A stretch of 64,000 bases of DNA from Anthoceros angustus. Its lineage: Eukaryota > Streptophyta > Anthocerotopsida > Anthocerotales > Anthocerotaceae. A program made the position numbers and the translations under genes. The DNA is taken from NCBI GenBank assembly GCA_010909165.1, contig MU008158.1, forward strand, positions 3,738,809 to 3,802,808, given 5' to 3'. Positions 46,693 through 58,753 of the stretch are shown here, piece by piece; positions within the stretch are counted from its first letter, which is position 1, and each line of letters opens with the position of its first letter. Under the pieces are notes generated by a model that was given only the letters and a program-made list of their open reading frames with translations, made no database searches and was not told the origin of the DNA.

Positions 46693-49600
46693 ATGGCCTT
46701 GTCCGGAGCTCGAGGATGGCGGACGCTACTTCTGCTCCTTCAGCTCCTTGCTCTCTTTCCCCCCACCGTTCGGACTCAAAGTGGTATAGTACACAGAATC
46801 AGAGCCTGTCCCTTCTGCACTTGGCCTCTGCCTGTCTGCTACTAGTACTTTCCATGCTCAGCCTTGCTCAGTCTGTTGCGCAGATCAGGTTTGTGGGTTC
46901 CGTGCTAGCTAGTCTGGGGATGGGATCCGGTGACGTAGATTTAGCAAAACATTTCAAGGTGTTTGTTGTGATGCAAGGCTTTACCAGTGTCAACTGTGGA
47001 GGAGGCCCGGGTGGGAGTTTCATCGATCCGGGCACGGGTATCATGTGGCAAACAGATGATGGCAACTTCGTTGCTACAGGCGAGACTGCCTTTCCACACC
47101 TCTCCGCCAACCTCGCTGGCGTTTTGCCACAGGAAATGCAGACGCTCAGGTTCTTTCCCAGCTACACCAAGAATTGCTATGTCATTCCCACGCAAGCCAC
47201 TTTTTCCCACCTCATTCGAGTCGGCTTTTTCTACGGCAATTACGACGGCAAGGCTTCATCACAGATCCAATTCAATGTATAATCCCTGCTGCCCTGCTGC
47301 CCTGCTGCACAGCTGCACAGCTGCACAGCAGCAACGCCTCAAGGCCTGGCCTGCAACTCTTCCTGCTTCTCTTCACACTTTCGTGAATGTGATATTAGAT
47401 GATCCGGTGTGTGCAATGCATGATGCAGCTTTCTTTGGACAGCACGGCGTGGGAAACAGTGACTCTAACATATGACCCTGCCGGAGGTAATGCCCCTCGG
47501 TACTTCGAGGCCATAACGTCCAACGCCACATCCACCAACATTTCGGTCTGCTTGATCAAGTCGGGTGTGGATACCCCATTTATCAATTCTTTGGAGGCAA
47601 GGTTGATAAGCTCCGAATATGTGTACTCCGGCAGCTTTTCCGACCTTGTAAACCTACATCTTGTCGGCAGAGCCAACTTCGGAGAGCCGACCACTACTTA
47701 CAGGTACTATATTGCCTGCAGGTGCTGAACAAAAGTTTGATTCTCAAAGAATCTTCCAGATGGAGCTTGAGTTGGTCGGAATCTGGTTGTCTCCCCAGGC
47801 TGAAGTTGCATCTCACAGGTATCCAGATGATCTTTGGGATAGAAGGTGGCCCCCGTACGTTGAAGAGTTTCCACAGCTCTCACAGCTGGAAACTCTCAGT
47901 GCTCCATCTGGTCAGGCCATCAACAACAGCGGCGACTTCTCCAGGGATCAGCCTCCCAGCATTGTTATGGCCACAGCGGTTCAAGGAGATTCCATCTCTT
48001 ACTCTCGTCGAATGCCTGCCACTGATTTTTTCTGCGCTTATCAATACTTTGCGGAGCTTGCAACATTAAGTGTCTTTGGCAGGTAGCTGTGTGTCTGATG
48101 CCTCTACTGTGTGGAACCAGTTAATGACGTGGCCATCAGTCCAGCCCAATTCTCACCCGTGTGCACTGGATTCGTGACTGACCAACTGTGCAGCCGCTAT
48201 ATCAACTGGACGACTAACATCATGACAGGCCCTCCGGCTGTGATAAACCTTACCTCTATCCCCTCTTTCACCACATATGAGTATGGATATCAGCAAGCCT
48301 ATACGACTGGTTCCGTGCTCATGTATACGCTTATGCCCAACTTCCAGTCAACACTTGGGGCGATTCTGAACGCCGATGAGATGTACGGTGTTCAACCTGT
48401 TGCAGCAGGCACGAGCTCATTGGACGGTACGTCTTTCCGTCACAGGACCATCTGCTAAGTGTGCGTGTGTCTGCCTGCAGTCATCCTGTATGCGTCGTCA
48501 TTTGATGCTTCGTGGGGCACGTTTCTTCCAGTGCTGGCGCTGTCAAGGATAAGCAGTGTTCTGGGTCTAAGGCAATGGGTGGGTGATCCCTGCTTACCAG
48601 TCTCCTGGGACGAATTGAAGTGTTCCTTACCTGTTGACCTACCTCCAAAAGTTGTCAGCATGTAAGCCCAGACCCACAGGCCAGCACGGCTGTAGTCTAA
48701 GCTTGCCAATCTTCTGTTGTAGCTGGCAGGGATTGTTTCTCACCGCATTTGGTGCTTCTCTGCAGAGACTTGTCCAACCACAATCTCTCTGGCCCTCTTC
48801 CTGCAGGCTTTGGAAACTTACCATCACTGGATACCCTGTAAGTTTGCACCGCAGGGTCCCTGTTTCGGAACTGGCTTTTACGTGCATGATGGTTTTGGCT
48901 CATATGTTTGCGATCCCTACAGTTTACTAAACGACAACTCTCTTTCGGGTCCTCTTCCTCTCGACTTCGCCAGTCTGACCAATCTTCGGATTTTGTAAGT
49001 CGGTCTGCTTTGTGTCTAATTTGTGATTCCAGATGCTTGCTTGAATCATGTTTCTGTGTATGGTGAGGTGCAGCTGCGGATCTCACATTCATCTCTTCTC
49101 ACTGGTTGCTGCTGTGTAGAAACCTGGGGAACAATAGCTTCAGCGGTCCTTTTCCAATCCTCCTCACCAACCTGAGGAATCTTACCTCGCTGTGCGTTCA
49201 AATACAACCTTGTTATGCCAGTTGCTGACCTTTGCTGAGATACTTGTTGCTCCAACGGCCCAATACACAAACTCAGTTGTGGACTGCGAATGCAGGGATG
49301 TTTCGAACAACAACTTTTATGGAACCTTTCCAGATACCTTGCTTCGTATAAACTTCAGGTGAGAATGTTGTTCTTTCAAGGCAGATATGATGTCATTGTG
49401 CCTCTTCACCCATGTGCGAACTCAAAGCTGGGCTGTGGTGACATGTTCATGTTGGTAGGTACGCTGGGAACCCGCTACTAAGCTGTTCTGGCCCTACCTG
49501 TCCGGCAGCGCCACCGCCGCCTCCACCACCAGCTCGAGCTCCACCGCCACTATCCAACTCTACTGATAACTCTCCGGGAGGAAAGAAAAAGTCTTCACTA

Positions 49601-51486
49601 GTGGTGATCATTGCTGCAGTGGTGGGCGGCATAGCCATCCTTGCCATCATCATCATTATTGCTCTAGGAGCCTACTGCTGCTGCACAAGGAGGCCAGATC
49701 AAGCTGGCACAAGGGCTATTGAAGCATCTGTTTTCGCGGTCTCTGCTGCCTCCTCACCTAGAAATGTTCAAGCTGCCTCCTCACCAAGAAGTGTTCAAGC
49801 TGCCTCCTCCCCGAGAAGCCTCACACCTGCCTCCCCCCCTCGAAAGCTGCCTCCATTTGGTACATAGAACTAGTCAGTCTGCATGTGGCTGCTCTTGTTT
49901 GCCTTCCGTCAGATATTCTAGCATTTCACACTTTGTTATTGTGGCGTCTACAGTATCGGCTGGACCAACGAAGACTGGTGGCACTAACTCTCCAGGCTCT
50001 GCTCTTTTCCCTCTTCCTACTGTCGTAATTGCAAAAGGCAAGGCACAACCATTGCCGCTGTCAGCCATTAGGAATGCCACATCCAACTTTTCCACAAAGA
50101 TTGGCGAAGGAAGCTTCGGCTCTGTTTTCAGTGGGCAGCTGGTGGACGGAAACCAGAAAGTGGACGTTGCCGTGAAAGTACTCTCATCGACATCTGCCCA
50201 GGGAGAGAAGCAATTTTCAACTGAGGTGCATTAAGCTTCGGCTCTGCTTCCTGTTTGTAGCATGGAACACCTGTGTTCCCAACGCCTGTGAAATTGCATG
50301 TTGTTGTACATGTACTGACGGAGCTAGCTGTTTCGATGCTGTTTCCTCTGAACAGATCGAGTTCCTTTCCATGCTGCACCACAAGAACCTTGTTCAAATC
50401 ATTGGCTTCTGCCAGCATGGACCAGAACGCATTCTTGTCTATGAATATATGGCAGGGCGAGATCTTGGAACACGTTTGCATGGTGACATCTTCGTATCTG
50501 TTCCACCCGTTTGTCTGATGTTGCTTTGGCCTGAGTAGTACGCTGCCAGATAAGTGCACTCTGTATGTCTGATGAACACATGTGTATACATCACGTTTTG
50601 AGGTATGCAGGCCCAGAGGCTGCAGCGAATCCACTTAACTGGGAACAGAGGCTTCAGATAGCGTTGGATGCTGCTCAAGGTACCCATGTCTTAAGGAGAC
50701 TGTGCTGCTGCATGCCACCTCCAATACGCTAAAAATTCTGACGATGGTCTGTGGTGCATGTGCGCGCGCCTGTAGGACTGGAGTATTTGCACCACCTTTG
50801 CAGCCCCAGCATCGTCCACAGGGACGTGAAGAGTAGTAATATCCTGCTGGGCAAGACGCTGGAAGCAAAAGTGGCCGACTTTGGGCTGTCGAAGATGATC
50901 TCCCAAGACGGGGAGATGACTGCTGATACAACCATTGTGAAGGCAGGCACTGTTGGGCATGAATACATTGACCCACAGTACATACTCAACCCTGCCTCTC
51001 GTCCGGTATACTACTTCCATGTTCGATGCGTTGCCTGTTTGACACCATAGTGGAAATCCTCAGGTTCTTCACCACGAACAGCATCACTCGAGAAAGTGAT
51101 GTGTTCAGCTATGGGGTGATACTCATGGAAATCATCACTGGGCGATCACCTATCATGGCACCCAATTCAAACGCGGCACCACTGGTTGGATGGGTAAGCC
51201 AAGTCAGTCCTTTTGCTGCAACTCCTGTTTTGAACCATATCATCACATGTCTACAGACCAGCTTGCTAACCTCGTGGTGTCTGCTTAGGTTCGGACATTA
51301 GTAACAAAGGCAGATCTGACTGCCATCGTGGATCCTTTGCTGGCACATCAGTATGATAGCCCGAGCATGTGGGAGGTGATTGAAATCGCTCTGCGATGCA
51401 CAGATGCCTTCCGTAGCAACCGGCCAACCATGGTCGAGGTTGCTCGGGATCTGGCTCAGCTGGTTAAGCAACTAAAACATGGATGA
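46693..51486 (+). CDS. Malectin-like LRR receptor kinase G
   Basis: Seventeen exons: 46693-46783, 46978-47276, 47429-47703, 47819-48069, 48121-48426, 48532-48661, 48766-48837, 48923-48994, 49120-49191, 49296-49358, 49459-49859, 49954-50225, 50356-50482, 50611-50679, 50776-50977, 51064-51193, 51289-51486; about 1009 residues. The exon-4 donor is uncertain: GT at 48070 or GC at 48079 both keep frame. Order: signal peptide ([17 protein letters not shown]), malectin-like domain ([18 protein letters not shown]), [10 protein letters not shown], four LRR exons, an extracellular proline-rich stretch, transmembrane helix at about 591-616, a cytosolic linker with three AASSPR-type repeats, and a kinase with [28 protein letters not shown] and DFGLS. 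The kinase looks active. Extra introns split the first and second malectin exons compared with A, E and F. The homologous intron after the VAVK exon uses GT, unlike E and F. Confidence 0.9.
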
Positions 51487-52599
51487 CAGGATCTCAAGAA
51501 GGAGTCCCACGTACAAGGAGTAGACAAGAGGCATTACCCAAATACTTCCCGCGGTGGAAAGAGGCTGAAGCCACACCGTAGGCGTGGACAGTGATCACCT
51601 TGCTCCGGGCTATGGAGCACCATGCGTAAGGAACTTGCGGACCTAGGTTTGAGGCAAGACTACAATTCTATGGGAGGCCCCGAGGATTGAGCGGGGTATA
51701 GGATGTAGAGAAGCCTTTTGTCCGCTTGCCAGACAGTGTGGAATTTTCATTTGTGTCGAACTGAAACATGAGCCAGTGCTGGTTTTGTTTTTGGTCAGAT
51801 GTGTGACCTCCTCTGTGAAGTAATCCTCCCAATCACATGATCAAGAAGATGGCCTGGAGCGGGCATGCAGGCTTTGCAGTCGCGCGAGGCCTGAATGGTT
51901 GTACTCATCTCCCACAGAGGCCTGCTGAAGGTTTGTTGACGGCATACTGAAGGCCTATGCAAGGCTCTTTCTCCGATGTGCCGTACTCTGTGGCTCAGGT
52001 TGTGGTTCGCGATCTGTGGCTCACGTTGAGGTTCGCGAGATATGGGTGCGTGCAAGGATGTGTAAGGGCCAATATTTCGACAACCCTAACAAAGAAAACC
52101 ATGCGTATTGCACGCAAAACAGATTCTTGACATACCTTCGGACGACATCAGTACAGACGACTGGGCACAGCCCCTGGCCGATGTTAAGTGCATGACCTAA
52201 GAGTCTTCCTACCGTCACCTTCGATAAAAACCCTTGGTGGCGTGGCCCCGTGACGACTTCGATATTCCATACATAGTGAGCACGTTGATATGGAATACCG
52301 TTCTGGTCAGCGGATTCGTGTGTGTGACTTTGTTCTTTTTGGGTGTACTCTACGGAAATATGCCATGGCATCTTTAAGATTCTCACGTACAATACACATA
52401 TAATACGTGCCACATCAGCTTTGGTAGGTTCGTATGCGGGGCAAAAACTTTGTATGTGTGGACGAAGGAAGAATGGTAGACTCCCCTTAGGGAGGTAATA
52501 GGATTTTTTTTGTTTTTTCTATGTGTTTGGTGTAAGGAATAAAGCGGAAGATGAGGGAAATAAGGTTGAGCAATAAGGTTGAGCAGACCCATCCGTGGT
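51487..52599. other. 3' flank of receptor kinase G and gene-free interval
   Basis: No gene is seen. The first few hundred bases are probably the 3' untranslated region of gene G. A run of T (ggattttttttgttttttc) occurs near 52501. Confidence 0.5.
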
Positions 52600-54391
52600 G
52601 GTCAAGGAAGGCGGGGAAGGGGGACCTCACTGGGCAGCGTCGGGAACTCCGGAGCGACTCCGGAGGAACTCCGATGGCCGATCGGGGTGACTTGGGGAAT
52701 GGGCGTGGGGGCGTAATTGGTAAGCAGGACACGTGGACGGTGCCGAGTGGAGGACTCACATGTAGCAGACCAGGGCCGCAAAGTTGTCAGCAGCCGTTAT
52801 AGGCAGGCAGCCACGACCCAAGAACATGCGCCAAGAAGGCGGCGGGCATGAAGTTACGGTACAGGATGCAAGACTGCAGCAGTGCAGGTGAAGGACACCT
52901 TCCCGCACATCGACACGCCCGGCCCGCCATCGAGAAAGTCATCTTCTCGTGCAACCTCGGCAGTTCTCTCAGTCGCTCGCGCTTAGGCACCCTGCTCTTT
53001 GGCGCCTTCTCTTTCGAGGTTCGAGCGCACCGCCCGGTGGCCTTCGACTCTTTCCGCCGCGCCAATTCCTCCCAAGATTAGGAGCGCAACGGAGAGGATC
53101 ACCGCCCGCCCTACCTCAACAGCAGAACTAGCGGCGAGCGCACATAGGGCCCAAGAAAGCGGTGGAGGTCTTGGAGCCCTAGCGCCTGGTGGAGAAGAAT
53201 ATAGTGGCGCTACCCCGACTTCGGCCCCTAGCTCGAGGAAGTGGGTGCGCTTGTGCAGGAGTGGCACCTGGACATCTTCCAAGCAATATGGACCTACGAT
53301 GTGCTCGGGTCCGAGAATGCTGGAAGATCTCGGCGATGGAAAGTGACAGGCCGTCGTCAAAAGCTTGAGGGAGGACCCGAGGCGATGGACAGTGGAGGTC
53401 CTTCGCGCAGTATACAACCGGCCGACGGAGGAAGTTGGGGGAGTAGTGCCGGAGCCTCTGAAGGTAAAGGGAAGATTGGAGGCAGCCAAGGCGGCTCTGT
53501 TGAAGCGCGGGACCCAGAGGTCCTCCAACGGGTGGCTGATGTCGGACCTGTTGGACCGGCGGGTGAGGGCAGTGGCAAAAATCATTGTCCACTGGAACAT
53601 GCTCACCAAGGTGCACATAAGGATAACTGTCTAGTGTTCCTACATGCTCTCCTGAGGGGCAAGAGGGCCCTCCTGGGGACGGATCGCCGGATAGAGCCTT
53701 AAGGTCCCAAGATCGAGTGGCCTCCCCTCGTGTCGCCCCCTTCATCTTGCATGTCTAGGGACACCACAACCTCTTAAAGGAGGAGGAGGAACGAGCACTC
53801 CGGCGGGGGCTGGCCACCTTACCGGAGGGAGAGTGGGATGGAGGGGCGCAGGACCCGGACAGCCAACCGGTTGAGGGGACCAAGACGCGGCGTGTGCAGG
53901 AGGAGGAAGATTGGGAGTACCAATGGCTCCGGTGGTGACAAGGTCCGTCCGAACCCCCCAGTTGAGCCCTGATGGACAAGGACGGAAGGGCAATAGAAGA
54001 AGGGTGGGTGCCCACCCACCACTCCCATGGATACACGGCCCCGCCCCCATGACAACAGAGTGGGCGGAGGCGACTGTAAGGAGGGCGGAGAGAGACGCTG
54101 CTCAAGGCACTGGAGGTCACTGGCAGCAGCCTCATCCGAAGCCAGTTCTCTCCCCTACGAGGAGAGGGAAGAGAGCTAGCTCCCGGACCCCTTCACCCCC
54201 ACTGGACCCCAAGCGACAAAGAGCGAAGAAGGAATTGGCTGCGAAACGAGCCAAGGAGGTGGATGGACCTGCTCCGGACGAATAGGACCTAAGGGTCCTA
54301 GTTGGGTCCGGAGTACCCAACCCGGACCACTCACACAGTCTGTTCGGTCCAACGGACCGGAATGTTCGCGCCGGTGGGGTTTATGGGAGCA
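52600..54391 (+). pseudogene. Decayed repeat-derived ORF region, left of Copia element 2
   Basis: Several overlapping frames carry low-complexity but protein-like sequence. The clearest, 53365-53634, contains DPRRWTVEVLRAVYNRPT and SDLLDRRVRAVAKIIVHWNM, the look of a gag- or transposon-derived plant protein. A nearby second frame (53641 on) continues with LRGKRALLG. A third (53911-54285) ends with a basic Lys/Arg-rich stretch (KRQRAKKELAAKRAKE). Frame changes and stops break it up. I do not recognise the family with certainty. Copia element 2 interrupts it; the coiled-coil part continues at 57449. Confidence 0.45.
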
Positions 54392-54615
54392 TGTTACAGA
54401 TGGATAATCGCGTAACCCCGATCACCATTAGTCGACGTAATTACTAGTGTTTAATAATTACGAACGGGTGTGCCTCTTCGGAAGAGACACCCAATGACAC
54501 TATTTAAGACACACTTTGTATACACCTTCTAGGCAGATTAACACGAAATATCTTTCTGAGCATAGCGTCATGATCATGCTAGATTAGATGCAATCCTACT
54601 GCTAGGATTTTCACA
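54392..54615 (+). repeat. Copia element 2, 5' LTR
   Basis: This 224-bp repeat begins TGTTAC and ends CACA. It shares the core ctcttcggaagagacaccca with the 3' copy and is preceded by GAGCA. Confidence 0.92.
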
Positions 54616-55800
54616 TGGTATCAGAGCTTTGAACAATCTTGGATGAAAAATGAAGTCAGGCAGGTCCCTCATCCGGGTCCTGATACAGTCCAAGGGTGCT
54701 TAAACCGGGAGTTTCTAGGGAGCCTAGCTACTCCCCTCCTGCTTTCGCAGCTTGTTTAGTTTTTGCAAGCCCGCAGATATCAACAGTCAGGAGTTCAAAT
54801 GAACTTAAAAAACAACAACGGGAGAGGCGCCTCTCCTTTCGCGACTGTAACGAAACTTCCCAGCGGCATGCGATCGATGGCGAGGCGAAGATTCGGCACC
54901 AGCTTCCCGGCCCTCGAGTGCATGCCTGGGCTGGCTACGTGCCTTCCGCCCAATTTGTGGCTGCCACTCATCGTCGCTCGAGGCGAAAGAGACAAGTTGA
55001 CGAGCAGCAGCAATTTCAAGCGGAATTGCGACCACTCACCCTAGTTCCCTCTTCCGAGGCGCGGCTACACCGCAGCCCGGGGTTGGACAAGCTGATCCGG
55101 AGAGGGATCGCCGCGCGCCTGCCGTCATAATCGGCGACAATCGAATTCTGCATCGAATTTCCACAATTTTCCCCCTTTTTTTTCACGGCACGCACCTCCT
55201 CAGTCGATTTTGCAAAAGTTTTGGCTGAGCAAGATTGTTCAAGCTCAATTTTGGACAAAGAAACTATGATTTCCTCTCGATATGTAGCCCGGGCGCCCAA
55301 GGATCACTCACTACGGCCTTCGAATTCTAATTCACCAAGAGGAGCGGAGGCAACCCCCGGCCGCATGGAGGCTGCAGCCTCCCCATACGAGCGCACGCAG
55401 CGCAACCGCCGCCTGTGCGGATCCCGGAACAAGCGCGCGCACGGCGCGCGATCACGGGAGGGGTGTCGCCCGCGAAGCAGGGTGCCCGTGGCGGCGCACC
55501 GCTCAACGGAACGGCGTGCCCATTCCTCCAACGGGTGTCACCCCCGTTACTTCTCCAACGGGCCTAATATCTTTTTATCCTTGACTGTTTTTTCCCTTGG
55601 GTACTGGTGTAAAAACAGGAGGAAGGAAGAGAAAAAGGAAGGGAGAACTCTCACATGAGAGATTAAAAGCTAGCAAGAGAGGGATACCCATTTTCTCCAG
55701 ATCTCCCGACTCTTTCGGATATTGACTGCTCTTGATTTTATGACCACGACGGGGGCTTGTGGACCAGCTTATACAGCACTTCAACTCGCTTTCTATTAAC

Positions 55801-57126
55801 CCACCTGCTACCATGGCCAGCACCTCCTCCTTCGCCCTTACAGGCTCGAATCCCATCTTCACCGACCACATTAGAGAGAAAGACCGATTCAACGGCCAAC
55901 ACTACCCTGTGTGGCGCGTTCGGATGAAGTCGATCCTTATTGGTCGAGGCGTTTGGAAGCTTATCGACGGCACTCTTCCAAAGCCCAATCACGCAGCAGT
56001 TCCACAGCCTTCTGCTGCAGACATTGAGAAATGGGAGTACTTGAACGGGATAGCTGTGGCACTCTTGATCAGCGGCCTGGATTCGAGTCTTGTGCCTAGT
56101 GTCGAATTTCTCTCAGATGCATCCTCCATCTGGGACCAGTTGTCTAAAACATACAATGTTAACAATGTTCTAACCTTATGCGATTGTCTGGCGAATTCAA
56201 CTCCTTAAGGATGAAGGAGACCTGACGCGTACGCCCACACCTCGAAGTTCGTGACACAGGGCAGCCTCGCCTCCTTGGCTCAACCATGTCGGAGACCGAT
56301 GCCGCTGCACAGCTGCTAATGAGCTTACCACCGTCTTATCAAAATTTCGTGACCAGCCTGATGTTGGTATCAACTCATGGTAAGTCAGGTACACCCTCCA
56401 CCCTTACAGTGGAGGACATTATCGGCGCTCTGTATCAGCAGGAGCAGAGCCACCTTAGCTCTGCAGGAGGATCCAAGCCCGAGGCAGACAAGGCGTTTTC
56501 CACTCGCTTCAAGCCCGGGAAGAACTTGAAGGGCAAGGCGAACTTCACCCCTAAAGGTGAATCAACCTCTACCCCTCCTAGCCGAGCTGGAAACTGCAAT
56601 TGGTGCGGAGCTGCCGGCCATTGGGCACGAGAGTGCCGCAAGAAAGAGGCCGGAGAGTTGAAGGGTGACCAGACAAAAGGCATTGCGATTAAAGGAACGC
56701 CAATGGAGGCGAACCGTAAAGATACTTACGGTTTGCCTCAACACCCAGTTGCATCAGGATGCGGGGTGGTATCTGGACAGTGGAGCCACCGCCCACATAT
56801 GCAACGATCGTACTCTATTCACCAAGTTGGATACTCGTCCTCTCAGGGAAAGGGTGTTACTCGGTGATGAATAGAGTAGATCCAGCCTGCCAATCATGGG
56901 ACAAGGCACTTGTGAATTTCCCCTAGAGGACAGTTCGGTGCTTACCTTGGAGCCTGTGCTCCTCATCCCACAGATGGGCAAGAACCTGGTCTCCATGACT
57001 CAGCTGCTGAAGCAAGGCGATCTTAAGATGCTTGCTTCAAGGGGGTCATGCTACTTTTTCGGGACCACAAATCCTGACTTGTGCCTCTCTTGCCGTGCCT
57101 CAAGGCGGCTGTCACGAGCTCATTAG
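55801..57126 (+). pseudogene. Copia element 2 gag and partial protease (interrupted)
   Basis: The gag frame (ATG near 55759 or 55813) contains FNGQHYPVWRVRMKSIL and SSIWDQLSKTYNV, the usual Copia gag core, and stops near 56206. A second frame, 56286-56867, has a CCHC knuckle (CNWCGAAGHWAREC, near 56596). The protease motif WYLDSGATAHIC follows in a shifted frame near 56771, then a remnant ending by 57126. No integrase or polymerase sequence follows before the 3' LTR. Confidence 0.85.
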
Positions 57127-57215
57127 CCTCGTGAGGAGCGCACCAAAGAGGAGCGTCGCGCTCCATGGGAGATGGACTCCACCACTGGTCAGGTCACGTC
57201 CAGCTTAAGAGGAAG

Positions 57216-57443
57216 TGTTACGGAATGGATAATCTGCCCATAACCCTGTCGACCAGCTAGTTCCAGAGACCGTAATTATGATTTAATAATCTGACGGGTG
57301 CCTCTTCGGAAGAGACACCCAATGACACTATTTAAGACACACTTTGTATACATCTTCCAGGCAGATTAACACGAACTATCTTTCTGAGCATGGCGTCTTG
57401 ATCATGCTAGATTAGATGCAATTCTACTGCTAGGATTTTCACA
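57216..57443 (+). repeat. Copia element 2, 3' LTR
   Basis: This 228-bp partner of the 5' LTR is followed by GAGCA (57444-57448), completing the target duplication. Confidence 0.92.
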
Positions 57444-57448
57444 GAGCA

Positions 57449-58753
57449 TCGCCGGTCGCGGCCGTGGAGGAGACAAGGCGGGTCTTGGCGGCCGTTGTGG
57501 ATGGCATGTTGTGGGGGGTCTACGGTACCGCAGAGAGGACGCAGGAAGTGGAAGCCACCCGGAGAAGTGTAACTCCGAGGCGGATGAGCGGCCGTAAGGC
57601 GGAATCCACAGCCTGGATCAAGATGAGGCGGCGAAAAAGGCAAGGTCCATCAGATAGGGCTCGGGTGCTTCAACCGTATGAACAGTTGAAGCACGCTCAG
57701 GAGGGTCAGGCACGAACAGAGGCCTTGAGCCATCAAAAGGAGGAAGCGAGGGTGGCAGCAGATGTTGCGTGACAGCAGACGGAGGATGCTCGCGACTCGG
57801 TAGAGGCCACATGAAGGGAGGAGAGCAAGGCTCTGGAGGCTCAACTAAAGGGAGCCAAGAAAAGCGGCCAACGCCAAGAGATCGAGACTACTAGGCTGCA
57901 GAACTTGGAACCTGAGGAGGCGGCCGAGGCCTAAAGGAGGAGGCAAAGGCAGGGATAAAACGCCAGGCCCATGAAGTAAATGCAAGAGCGGCTGAGGGAG
58001 ACGGGAGATCTCCAGATGCAGCTTCATGAGATGGACGAGGTGCGCAAGGAGCTATAGGGCCAGAAGGAGACCTTGGAGCTATGGCTCTGGGTGGTGGAGG
58101 AGAGAAACGGGATCCTCCAGGGTCTGATTGGGGACAATGAGCGGGAGGTAGAAAGACTCCAACTTTGCCTTAGGGTGGAGGAGAGCCATCGGCGAAGCAA
58201 GGAATTAGATGTCGCGGAGCTTCAGAAGGAGCCGACCGATGCCAACCGCCTAAAAGAACTCCCGGACCGGCTGGAGAGGGAGATGGAAGTCCTGAGCTAG
58301 AGGGTGACGAACCAGCAGCAACAGAGGAACGAAGAGCAGAAGTTGTTGGTCCATCTGCGAAGGGCGGAAGGGGAATCCCCAGTCTTGGCGGGCCAATTGG
58401 CCGCTCTACGGAGCGAACAGGAAACAGAGCGGGCCAACGAGAAGCGACGGCTTCAGGAGCTGGCGGAAGCTTCTATAACGGCTTCCAGAGATGCTGCAAA
58501 GGCCCGGCTAGAGGGCCTGGGGGATGGAACGGCCCAATGGGCGGACGAGCACGCTCGATTACCGGAGAAACTCTGGAGGCGGGAATACCGAGTCCTTAGG
58601 GCCCATCTGGCGGAGGCCATTCAAGCAGTCACCGCGGTGGGGGTCCGCGCAGGGTTCGGACTTGGGGTCCGGACTTGGGGTCCGGACTTGGGGTCCGGAC
58701 TTGGGGGTCCGGATACCGGAGGCGGGTTCGGACTTGGGGTTCCAAACCCCTGA
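57449..58753 (+). pseudogene. Coiled-coil ORF with seven nonsense codons, right of Copia element 2
   Basis: One frame (from about 57464 to a stop at 58751) reads as a continuous, charged coiled coil of about 430 codons, rich in Glu, Arg, Gln, Leu and Ala (for example LRSEQETERANEKRRLQELA). It is interrupted by in-frame stops at 57770, 57812, 57932, 57956, 57977, 58055 and 58298. Each is one transition away from a codon typical of the region (CGA to TGA, CAA to TAA, CAG to TAG). It probably continues the gag- or transposon-like ORF left of the Copia insertion. It is not functional as read. Confidence 0.6.
58656..58712 (+). repeat. 13-bp minisatellite (cggacttggggtc)
   Basis: Four near-perfect tandem copies of a 13-bp unit, with related GGACTTGG..GGTCCGG strings scattered to 58830. 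Similar ggtccgg motifs occur near 54300-54360, on the other side of Copia element 2. Confidence 0.85.

Larger units (their letters stand above)
54392..57443 (+). mobile_element. Ty1/copia element 2, internally deleted
   Basis: A 3.05-kb element with LTRs at 54392-54615 and 57216-57443 (TGTTAC...TTTTCACA) and a 5-bp target duplication GAGCA (54387-54391 and 57444-57448). The primer site TGGTATCAGAGC (54616-54627) is in place. It keeps a gag region and the start of the protease but lacks integrase, reverse transcriptase and RNase H, so it depends on other copies. The two LTRs differ by substitutions and small indels, mainly in their first 80 bases. A leader of about 1.1 kb precedes gag; it holds a 144-codon open frame at 54696-55130 of unknown meaning. 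Confidence 0.93.

Noticed and set aside
48481-48531. Extending exon 6 of receptor kinase G leftwards to a CAG at 48480
   Set aside because: It stays in frame, but homology with gene A (LALADLKNRLGL aligned with [12 protein letters not shown]) supports the acceptor at 48530-48531; the extra stretch is better read as intron.
52983-53745. Minus-strand open frames of 188-211 codons
   Set aside because: They are antisense to better protein-like plus-strand frames, Pro/Ser/Arg-rich and without a family match.
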